From Caecitellus pseudoparvulus (Eukaryota > Bigyra: Bicosoecida), in the NCBI GenBank assembly GCA_965644315.1, contig CBFFRQ010000093.1:62001-126000 (forward strand): a DNA stretch of 64,000 nucleotides, read 5' to 3'. Shown here one piece after another: positions 42,647-53,400 of the stretch. The notes below the pieces were generated by a model. That model was not told the DNA's origin. It searched no databases and saw nothing but the letters and a program-made list of their open reading frames with translations. Every line of letters begins with the position of its first letter. Position 1 is the first letter of the stretch. Position numbers and translations under genes: made by a program.

Positions 42647-44300
42647 TCCCGCTCATGGCTCTGCCCAGACGCCTCCTGCATGGACCGCTCAATGGCAAAT
42701 GCAAGCATCTCTTCCTCAGTCATGTGGGCTGCAGAAACTGGCTGTGCTTGAGGTGACGGAGCTGGGGGTGCCCGGACACTAGTGGAGCCACCGCTTGCAG
42801 CGGTGGAATCTTTGCCAGCACCATGCAAGGCGTCGGGCGGTGAGGCTGGGTGTTGGGGGGCAGCAGCGACTGCTGCAGCCGCCGTTGATGTGGCAGGGGC
42901 AGGTGCGCTGGCAGTTGATCCCCCGCCCAGCAACATGGATGCAGCCACTGCCTGCTGCATCATTGCAGACTCAGAGTCTGCCATGATGCGACCAGGAGCG
43001 CGGGATGTGGGTCCTCGTGTGCCTGTTCCAGCGGTTGCACGGGCCCAAGCGGCAGTAATGGTGTCTTGGATGGGAGGTAGCGACAATCCCCCAGACGATG
43101 CACTTTGTCCCCCGAGGGGAAGGTGCTCGGGGATCTGCATGTACGTGCGCAAGAAAATCGCAGCTGAGTGCATCCACCAGGACGGACGAGCAGAGTTATG
43201 TCCTCCAGTCACCAAGGACAAGTTCTTGTCGCCAGCATACTTGGCGTGGATATCATGGGAGTGACTGGGCAAAATGAAATCGTCCTGCTGCCCTGCAACG
43301 AATAGCGCTGGGATGAAGCATTTGTCCACGTCAGCGATGGGGGTCAGGGCGTCGATGTCGAAGTTGGCCTTCTTCTTCACGCTGCCTTGAACCCAGCCAA
43401 TGATGATTTTCACGACGAAACCGGGCACGTTGTAGCCACTCATCTCTTTGCCTTTATCAACTAGCTCAGTAGCCAGTTGCATCAAGGATGAGAAGGGGGA
43501 GTCCAGCACCATCGCGGCGATGCTGGGATCCCGGTGCCCGTGCAAGAGCGCAGTTGCTGCTCCCATGCTGCGCCCCCACAGCCCGATCGTGCCGACGCGC
43601 CCAGAGCTACGAAGGAAGTCGATGACTGCTGACAGGTCATCCTTCTCGAAGAAGCCCAATGACACCTGCAATCAGGGTGGCAAGGTCGCTTGCGCAGGGC
43701 CACCATGAGAGGCCGAGGACACTCACGTAGTCACCTCCGGATTGGCCACTTCCACTGAAATCGAAGGAAAATAGGCTGCAGCCTTCCCCCAGCACTACTT
43801 CCATGCTCTCCATGGCGCACAGTCGGCAGCTGGAGTTGCCATGCATCCTGCGAACCAGCACGGTACAACGCCAGCCTAGTGCATCTGTTGACACGCCACA
43901 TGGAGCGATACTCACGCCACAACAACAGGAGCCGGCTCTTGCAAGTCAGATCGACGCCACCAGGAACATTTCAAAGTCATCCCGCGTCCATTTTCCAGGT
44001 CCAAATCCTCCCGCTCGAACGGCTTGCCGCAGAACTCAAAGGACGAGGGACCTGAGGGTTGCGGAAAAACGTTGCCAGACTTGCTGGCAGTGCCGACGCA
44101 GGATGGCACGAACCCAAGTCTTCCAACGAGTACTCCGCGCGAGGAGGGCGGATGATGGCATTCACCACTTGTGCGTACCCAGCTTGTGCCTGTGCATACC
44201 AGCTTCCTTGGCTTGTGGAGCTGGCGGCCGCGGTAGCAGTTGAGGCTTGGGAGGCTGAGTCCTCTCCTCCGCTGGCTCCGGAGCTTGACTTGTTGCCCAT
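42628..44300 (-). CDS. ABHD17-like alpha/beta hydrolase with myristoylation signal and UIM
   Basis: Serine hydrolase of the ABHD group. Four exons: 44300-44114, 44051-43916, 43847-43727 and 43665-42628, introns 61-68 nt; 493 aa. Joined segments give IIRPPRAEYSLEDLGPSSFEF, VAMHGNSSCRLCAMESM, and FSFDFSGSGQSGGDY then VSLGFFEKDDL, the family's strand order. The nucleophile elbow is GRSMG with Ser181; Asp276 or 277 (GQQDDF) and His304 (TGGHNS) complete the triad. The N-terminus MGNKSSSG is a good N-myristoylation site. The last 30 residues hold a ubiquitin-interacting motif (EEEMLAFAIERSMQEA), unusual for this family. ABHD17 enzymes depalmitoylate membrane proteins; that activity is inference here. 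Confidence 0.86.
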
Positions 44301-44728
44301 GCTGAGCTGGGAGCACCAAGCACAGCCAAAAGGGTGGGAATGTGGAACACTAAGTGCAGCCTTCTCGATCAGTCGCAGGGAACGTTTTGGTTGCATGGAA
44401 GCTCTTGCTGAGGCGGGCGCCCGCCTCGCAGACTTCGCTCTGAGCAACACAAACGTGGGAGCATAACTTGTCGAAATCTGAAACCGCCATCGCAACCATA
44501 ATCCATACACGCTCCACGGCAGCTTTCGCTGTGCAGGTTTGGCGCTCAGCCTGAAAGTTGCGTACGCTGCTGCGCCAGGTGAGACGCTGCAGCCTGCGTT
44601 GGAGCAGTTTGCAGGAAATCCCCTTCTTCTGGCGGCCTGCGCTGGTAAGCACCACCCCAGCTGAGTTAAGATCACCGTGTTTGCTGGGCCACTTATATGC
44701 ATTTGCACGGTGGAACAGTAGGCTCCCC
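44301..44728. promoter_or_regulatory. Divergent promoter region
   Basis: 428 bp between the hydrolase and the 861-aa coiled-coil gene starts. No gene or repeat seen. Confidence 0.4.
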
Positions 44729-47433
44729 ATGGCGTCCACATACACTCAGGTGCGTTTCTGCATCGCGGCGACTGCCGTCTCGAGTTGCAAGTTGGCCGCC
44801 GTGTACTGCCTTCAGGTGACAAACAAACAGGGCGACCGTGATGTAGAAGCCCTTCTCAAGCGATCTGAGCAGCTCAAGCACCAACTTGCTGCCCTAAAAA
44901 AGCGGAAGCGGCGGTTGACAGCCATCGGCTCCGCAGCACTCAGGGGAGTTGATGGCTCCCTGGACACATCCGCAATGGTTGCAAGCCGCACAGCAGAGAA
45001 GACGGCGCTACTGGCTTCAAAAATTGATGGTATGAAGAGGAACCTGAAGTCGAAGCTGAATCGGCTGGTGAAGTTGGTGGCTGCAACAAAGTCTCTGCAG
45101 GAAGTACTGCGAGAGCTCGCGCAGGAGCGCGTTCACGCAGATGTTGCTTATCTATCGCTTTCAAAGGAAGAGGGCGCACTGGGGCAGCGTGTTGCGTCTT
45201 TGACAAAGCGGCACGCCACCTTGCTTCGCAGCCGCGAGGTGGTGCGCCGCCTGACTGACTCTCTCCAGCAGCGACGCGATGAATTGCTCAGCGAGGCAGC
45301 TGCGTTGCAGGCCCTGACAGCTTGCTGGGTGCAGCAGGGCTAGAGGCAGCGAGTCCTGCGAGGCATGGCTCGCTGCTGCAGCGCACAGGCTGGCAAGCGC
45401 CGGAGGCTGCTGGCTGGTCGACTGTTATTTCAGGGGTGGCAGAAGCCCAGCAGCGAGCTGGCTATAAGCGAAAAGTGGAATTGCAGCCCTCACCCCTGAC
45501 GCAGCCGGGCCCTGCCTTGGACTCCCCTTCAGTGCCTTCAGCGGAGTCGTACTCGCCGCAAGGAGCGCAGAATCAAGCACGAGCACCAGCCCCACGGCAA
45601 GCAGACGAGCGCCACTTTGCAGCCGAAATAATCAAACTTGCCCAACGAGGCATCGTTGACCAAGGTCGCTTTCCAGAGCCAGTGCAGCAGTGGCTGGCCT
45701 CCGGCACTGACGCTGCCAACGCCATGAGCCAAGCACTGCGACAATTGTCAGCAAGGTGGCATGCAAGTGCGAAGCGCCGTTATCTCGCAGCCGAGGCATA
45801 TGAAGCCTTGCTGGACATTCAACACGTCTTGCTTCAAGCCTTTGTGGTGCATCGAGTGCTGAAGGAAGCGACACAGCGGCACGCAGGCTTGACCTCGGCA
45901 CCAACTCTGCGGCAGCTCAGCGACACCATTGACACCCACAGCCAGCACCTCCTTAGTGCCAAGGATGCAAGCACAGCAGCCGGGTTTCGGTTGGGGGATG
46001 CAGCCGACAGTGAGGGCGCGGACCTTGACGGAAGTCAGTCTTCCGGTGGTGAACTAGCTGCAGATGAAAAGGGAACGCCTGACCACGGAACCACGCAAGC
46101 CAGATCGCTTGCGCCATCTAGTCCCATCGAAGGTTCTCGACCTGAGCCCCCACTTGATCCTGTCGCAGACGGTGATGGGCAGTTGCTGTGGGACGGGGCG
46201 AGCATCGAGTATGCCAGCGACCAGTTAGAACGACAGGCGGCACAGACTCTTAGCCTACAACAGCAACGGCAGCTCCTGCTTCGCTTTCAGACCGTCCTCA
46301 TCCGCATGCTTCGTGGACTGCACAATGGCATGGATGGGGTCCCTGAAGCGGCCGCTGAAGATGACGCAGATGGCGATGTTGTCCGGGTCATGATCGAGAG
46401 CGATACTACAAGAGCCTCGGCAACACTGCGCGGATCGAGAAGACAAGCTGGCCCTGAACCGCCGCTGCACTCACTGCTGGACCACTTGGTGGCAAGCCAC
46501 GAAGCCTTAGAGCCGCAGCAGCAACGTGTCCAGCTGCTGCATGGGCAGCAAGGCCACCAATCTGCAGGCCGTGGAGCGATGCCTGGTTCGCCCCTTGCTG
46601 ACCCGGGGGAAAGCAAGCCCGCCAAGGCTTCAGCAATTGTCGTCACCGACGACAAGGGAACTCCCCTTTTAAAAGTTGCTTCAAGGGTCTCCGCGGAAGA
46701 GCGAGCTGCAATGGCTGCCCTTGACGGGCAGCTCTTGCGTCTCGGGGCGCACCTCGACAACTTGCAGCGCAAAGAGGCGATGCTGCAACAAGTCACTGAG
46801 CGCGTTCGAACTGTTCCAAGCTGGTCCACGGTGTACCCTGTTTTGGCAAGTCTGTTTGGCTTTGTTGACCCGCTCCAGGAATCTGTGCTGCAAGAGGAGG
46901 CTTTCCTGGGCCAGCAGCACGAAGAAGAGCCTGAGAAGGCGGATGGAAGTAGCCAAACCATCGTGGACGACAACACGAACGTGTCTGCTGTTGCCTCCGG
47001 TCACCCAAGCCTGTCTTCGTCGGGTCAAAAGCCCGATCCAGTGCGCTCTCTCGGCGGATCGCCGGCTCACCCAGACATCCTCCCAGCAAGTGAGCAGCAG
47101 ACACGTGGAGCTCCGCACGAGCACGACCTGCCAAGCGAACGCGATAGATACAGCGATGATGCATTCGATGAGGACACTGCGTACTCTGAAGACGGGTTCT
47201 CATCCGCAAGCGCCACTTCAAAGGATCCTGGCGAGAAGCACAGGTCGCCAGGACTTGCGGTGCCAACCGCACCTAAGCTTGGGGCAGACCTCGCCTCCCG
47301 AATCGCCCGAGGCATGCAGGTCCCGACGCCATGGAACTCAGCCACGCTTTCTTTGTACTTGACTGAAACAGAGCTGACAGTTCGAGAGCTTGGCGCAGCA
47401 CCGGACGCCCTGCGGGAGGCAGGGCTGCTCTAG
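44729..47433 (+). CDS. Large coiled-coil protein, about 861 aa
   Basis: Three exons: 44729-44749, 44816-45328 and 45382-47433. The first intron (66 nt) is stopless and in phase; the second (53 nt) joins two frames and is needed to pass a stop at 45341. The first 180 residues are a basic coiled coil (SEQLKHQLAALKKRKRRLTA, then LKSKLNRLVKLVAATKSL). A helical middle follows (HFAAEIIKLAQRGIVDQGRF, ARWHASAKRRYLAAEAYEAL). Later parts are disordered and acidic, with YSDDAFDEDTAYSEDGFSSA near the end. The C-terminus has a short predicted helix (LYLTETELTVRELG). No family recognised. Acid-rich FDED-type tails with coiled coils are common in centrosomal and ciliary proteins, and the neighbourhood agrees, but this is only suggestive. 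Confidence 0.62.
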
Positions 47434-47457
47434 GTGTGCGTGCTATCATCCGCTTGC

Positions 47458-50400
47458 TTAGTAGCCTGCGTAGTCCTCGTCCTCGTCTGCGTCGTCTTCG
47501 TCGAGCGACAGCTTGACGAGCACACGTCCGGCGTACAGTTTTAGGGCTGTGGCGGCCTCCTGATCAACTTTGTCTTCAATGCCGTCCAGCAAGCCGGTGG
47601 CGCCTTGCTCTTGAATGTTCAAGAAGTGGTATGCCGCTTGTTCTGCTGCGAGCTTCACAGCAGCCTTCTCTTTCACCCCTGCCGCTAGACCTTGCACAAT
47701 GCCTGCCACTGCCGGTGAGTTGTGCATGCCAACTTCAGGAACCTTGCACGCGAGCTTGAGGGACACGAATGCAGCAGCTTTGACGTCCTTGCTTGGGTCA
47801 GCGACGAGAGCTGCCAGGGCTGAATGCGCGGCTCCACACACCGCGCCCCAGCCCTGTGCGGCACCTGTGCATGCCCGGCGCAGCACCCAAGATGCTGCCG
47901 CCGCCGCGGCCACTCGGACTTGAGGCTTTCCCCCAGGGTTGGCTCCTGCTGCGAGCAGGGCAGCGGAAGGAGCCCCTCCCAGAGCTGGCAGACTGTCCAA
48001 GCCTGGGCCCTCGGAAGCACAGTACTTGCACACAGCCCGTAGAGCCATGAGGCGACCGTGCAGGGCCAGCCAGGAGGAGTCAGTGCCTGCACTGGACACA
48101 TCCACGCCCCCCAGGCCCAGCGCGAAGCCAGAGGCCCCAGAGCCAGAAGCAGAAGACGATGCCGCAATATCAGAAGCAGAACCGTCTTCGTTTGTAATAA
48201 ACATGACGATTGGCATGGCCTCCTCAACGGTCAGATGGGTCAGGAATGCACCTGTGCCAGCTGCGGCGATGGAGCGCACAATGTCGTCACCGTCCACCAG
48301 CAGTGGCAGCAGGGCGCTTACGGCTTTGGTGCGCATGGTTGGTGTGAGCTTGCTACCGGCATGCTGCAGCACTTCCTTCAGAGCGGCTGTCATGCTCTCC
48401 TTCACGCCACCAATGGTGGTTCCAATGTTGTTCAGCACCTCATTCACGATGGGGTCCACCCGCTTTGAGAGCGACATAACCCGCCCAAGGCCGTCACCTG
48501 CCACGGCTCGCACAGCTGGCGACGGGTCTTGCAGGCACCGAACCATGGAGGTTGACAACTGGGAGACAAACGGACGCAAAACATCGCCGCCCTTGGCGAT
48601 GATGATGTTAAGGGTGTTCAGGATGGCAGCCTTGACCTCCGCGCTGTACTTATCTGCCACAACCCGGATAAGCGGCCCAGTCAACTTCATAAAGTACGGC
48701 CTGAGCGCCTTGGTGCTCGTGAGGCTCACCAACTCACCGACTGCTGTCGCAGCCAGCTCTCGGACATGGGGAGCACCGCGCACGAGCCCTTGCTGATAAA
48801 CAGGGAAGAAGGCATCCAGTCCCTTTGGCACACAGAGGCCAGGCACGACGTACTCCGCAGCCGCGGCGCTCTTGGCACCGCCAGAAGCAGCACCGCCTGC
48901 AGCACCAGCAGCCGCGCTGCCAACCTTGGGCTTCACGAACAACTTGCCTTCGCTGGCTGCCGAGCGCAAGCAGTCCCGCATGAAGCCCATTCGTTCTTGC
49001 AAGCTTTCCACACCAACAGCAGCGACAAGGCTCCGCAGCGCTGCAGAGACGGCCAGCAGCGACTGCTCGTGGTCGTCAACAACCAACTTGTAGATAAGGT
49101 CTTTCAGCATGATGGGCACCTGGTCGGAGAAGTCGGTGCTTGCGGCAGACACGAATGCCTCCAAGAGACTTGCGGCCACCCATCGCCGAGTCGCAGACCC
49201 TTCTGAAATGGCCTGGCAGAGCTCAACCACCAGCCACTGTACGCCTGGGCCCCGGACTGAGGTGACAAGGGTGCGCGCAGACGCGCCTTCGGGGCCGGAC
49301 AGGCGAGCAGCGACCGCGGCATCAGACGAGTCACCCTTGGCATGGCTGCCTGCAAGCACGTCCAACACAGGCGGCAGGATCAGGTTGAAGTGGGTGTAAA
49401 TCTTGTCACCTGTGACTTCCGCGACGTTCGCTAGTGCGCGGAGCTGGAAGGCAGACAATGGCTGGGGAGACACAAGTTTGGGGACGAGGTAAGGCAACAC
49501 GTCGTCGCCTCGAACAGCAAGCACTTGGCGAAGGCCAGCCATTGCAGCGGCTGCCCGAGGGGTGCCTTGCTGCTCGTCCAGTTGGTGTAGCAGAGCGGGC
49601 ACGATTGCGTTCAGCACTTGGTCGCCGACGACACGCTGGAGTGTGTTAAAGGCATGTGCAGCGGCTGCTTGCACCTCCCCACTCTCGTCGCACAAAGCCT
49701 GCTGCACAGCGGGAAGGAGCGTTTCCATGTACTCCTGCAAGTCAGTCTTACTGGAGGCCGCAATGACTTCGCCCAGACCCAGGCAGACACCCTGTCGCAC
49801 GCCAGGGGATTCAGCCTGAAGTCCTTCTTGGAGCAGAGGCACAACTCTGGGGAGAACGGTGTCGCCGAGTCGCTGGACAACATCTCCAAGCGCACGCCCT
49901 GCTACGGAGCGGTGCTCGGCAGATGAAGCTGCCAACATTGTGATGACGCGGTTCATCAGTGCCGGCAGCACTTGCTTGATGACGCGAGGGGGATGTGGCA
50001 CGACTGCCTTGAACACCATCATGGCTGTGGAACGCACACTGGAGGTGCTGTCTCCGGAGCGAACGCAATACAAGTCGGCGGTCACTTCGTTGCGCAGCTG
50101 CAAGCCCATGGCCCTCACAAGTGCTGCCGAAAACTCATCCAGGACATCCTCTGGGCTAGTATCTGCGCGCGCTGCAGTGGCGTCCTCATCGTCATCCGCC
50201 CCAGCGGCAGGGTCGCTTGGCGCTGGAGTGGGATCAGACTTCTTCGCTGCTCGGGCTTCCCTGGCTTCCCTCGCCGCCTTGTTCTTCGCACGACGAGCTG
50301 CCTTGCGCTCAGCAGCTGACATCTTCTTGGTCGCCTTCGCATCATCATCTGCGTCATCGTCCTGGCCTGCACCTGCTGCTGCTGCCCCACCGAACTCGTC

Positions 50401-53400
50401 AGTGCCACGCTGCGTCAAGCTTCGCCCAGTCGTGATGTGCACGAGCAGCTCACCCAGCAAGCGGACAGAGTTCTCCCTGATGCGCCAATTCTCAGCAAAC
50501 AGCCCAGCACGAAGCGGGGGCAGCAGTTCAGCAGCGTACTTCTTCGCATGCTGCGTAACAATTATGGTGCCAGCCTTCAACGCCACGTCGCGAACGGAGC
50601 TTGCATCGTCTGCGAGCCCGGCAACGACCAGTGGCAGGGTGAGAGGGATTAGTGGGCTGAAAGCGCCGTCATCCCCAGACTGGCTGATCATGGCAGAAGG
50701 CAAGAATGCCAGCGTCCACAGGCACCCCTCCTTCAAAAAAGCAGGGGAGGCTGCGCCAGGCTCCGGTGAAGCCAGTGGTAGGACCCTTGATTGCAGAGTG
50801 CTGACCAGGCGGGTGGGGCCAGCGGCGACCAGATACTCCGCCAATGTTTGAGCGCCTCCAGCACGCTCCACTGTTGTCATGCCGGCAGTGAGCTTGCTGT
50901 ACGCCCAGCCCAACACGCCAGGCATGTCTTCCAGCTCCTCTTCAATCGCTGCATCCAAAGCCATGTCTTCCGTAAGTTCCTTCTGCTTGGAACGAAGCTC
51001 CCTCGCGCGTGACTCCCGGTGCGCTGACACGATCGCATCCTCACCTGCACCAGTGACTAAGGCTGCCATGGCCACGGCTGCGGTGGCCCTCACAGTTGGC
51101 ATGGAGTCCAGGCAGCAGCGTTTCAGGGGAGCAAGGAGCATGCCAAGGTAGGGTGTCAAGTGGTTGACATCTGAGGCGAGGCTGGTCAGCTTGCCCACAA
51201 TTGTGGCAGCCATGTGCTTGGAGCCAGGGGTGCGGTCTGTCAGGCCACGGCGAAGAATGGGAATGAGCAGCGCCAGGGCAGGCGGATCAACGCTGTGCAT
51301 CCACGAAGTGGTCCACAGTGCTTCCAGAGCTCTGGCAGTGGCGGTGCCAGGGTCAGACAAGGCGGCCAAAATTACCTCCCGCTGTGCCGAAACTTCAGGA
51401 TTCTTGATTACCTGCCCTACGTCTTGCAGAGCACCCTTTGCAGCAGACTGCACCTTAGGGTGTGCATCTTGGAACGCTGAGATCACCCGCGGCACGATGG
51501 TGGGCAACGCTGCAGCGAGTTGCTTCGGAGCACACCATGCCATGGAGCCGAGCAAGGTGATGCTGGCAGACTTGCTGCGCCAGTTCGAATCAGAGCAACC
51601 CTCCAGCAACGCAGGCAGCAGCATCTTCACGCCATGGCCAGTGAGCTTGCCCATGATCACCCGGGCTGCATCTTCGGCAGCCCCTCGCACCGGCGATGCT
51701 TTGTCTCCGAAGCAGCGCAGCAAGTGCGGCAGCAGGCGGATGATGTATGGCTCGAACAGGACGCCGAGGGCCGCAGACAGGCACTCAAAGGCAAGCATCG
51801 CGCCTTCACGCGCTGTATCACTCTTGGACTCGGCAGCGTCCTCCAAAGCGCTGACGATGCCAAGCGCCTTCAGAGCTCCCAGCCCCAGACCCTTCGTCGC
51901 TCCAGCAAGCCCATAGGCAGCCCCTCGCCGGTCCCCATATGTGTCGCCGCCCGTAAGCGAGGCCAAAAGCTGACCGACAACATCTCCAGCCTTCCCTGTG
52001 CTTGCTGAGCCTGACGGAACCTTCCGCATCTTCATGAGTGCTGGCAGGCACTTGGCCACAGCACTCTGAACCGCCTCGCTTGGAATGGACAGCGATGCCA
52101 GCAGGGTATCGATCGCAGCGTCCACGCGTTCATCGTCTGAAGGGAGGTGCGCGGCTGCACTGCCCAGAAGCACGACACAGCCTCTCCTTTGTGCGTCAGA
52201 GTGCTCGTGATCATGGGCTTTCGGCGCCGCCCTGAGGGCCTGCTTGCCCGTGTCCAAGCCACCAAAGATGCCACCAGCAGCCTTGGAAGGCACAGCCTCT
52301 GCAGCGCTGCCCGAAGCCTCGTCATCCAACGTCGCAATGTGCTGGTTTAGGGCCTCCGTGATTCCTTCAGCCTGGGCCCCCCCCAGCGTAGGCGCGTCGA
52401 CGAGGGCTCGTCCTGCAGCTACGGCAGCTGCTGCCACTCCAGGGTGCGAGTCCGCGACACCCTCCTTGACAATGAACATGAGGACTGGGAGCAAACTCTC
52501 TGTGGGGAGGGCGGCGACCAGGCACTGGTCCTTCGGGCTCCATACAGCAGCACTCTTCTTGAACACTGACAGCACACCCATGCGGGATCGCCACGCGTCG
52601 TCGTCCAGAGCACTTAGCGCGCCATTGTTCTGTGAGTACAGTGCGAGCAGCGCAGTGGCAACTTGAGGGGCCGAGTCAGGGTAGAACGCCATGCCGCATG
52701 CAATGCCACCAGCAGCTGCGTCACGGACTTCAGGGGCCGGGTGGGACAAGAGAGGGAGCAAAAAGACCATGAAGTCCACGGGAGGCGCGAGGCCCACTTC
52801 CTCAGCCGCCCAATCCCACACTGCCTTGGCCATGTCGCTTGGCCCTGGCACATCCTCGCCATCGTCGTCATCTGCATCTACGGGTGCCTCACCATCCACC
52901 ACATGCTGCTCCTCAAACTGCATGGCCACCCACAGAGCTGCCACGACTTCAGCGGGGATACCTTCGGAGCTGCCAGTGTTAGAGGAGACGTTTGCCTGCT
53001 GAGCGAGCGCGCAGCCCAGGACAATCATGGCCATAGACCGCACATCCTCAGTTGGGTGCAAAACGCCCAAAGTGCCAGACACTTGCCGAGCAGCTTCCAT
53101 GGGAGCCAAGCAGCTGAGGGCGTCTGCTGCCTCAGATAAGTAGGCCCTGAAGCGCACGCCAGCTGGAAGCCCCTCCAGCTCGGCCGCGGGAGGTGCGACC
53201 GCTGCAAGGAGAGCTTCGAGGGCCTCTGCAAATGGCACCGGGCTCCCGGTAGCGCAAGCTGACAGGGCGTCCTTCAGTCGAGACACGGCAGCTTTTGGGA
53301 GGGCTGCGGTTGCCGGAATGGCGCTGCAGAGTGCCGCGGCCAGGTGGGCGGCAGCTCCACGCTGCAGAAGGAGGTCAACAACAGCCACCACCGCTGCGTG

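Noticed and set aside
49859-50851. Plus-strand 330-codon frame opposite GCN1
   Set aside because: Antisense shadow of HEAT-repeat sequence; Ser/Ala-rich and without domain.
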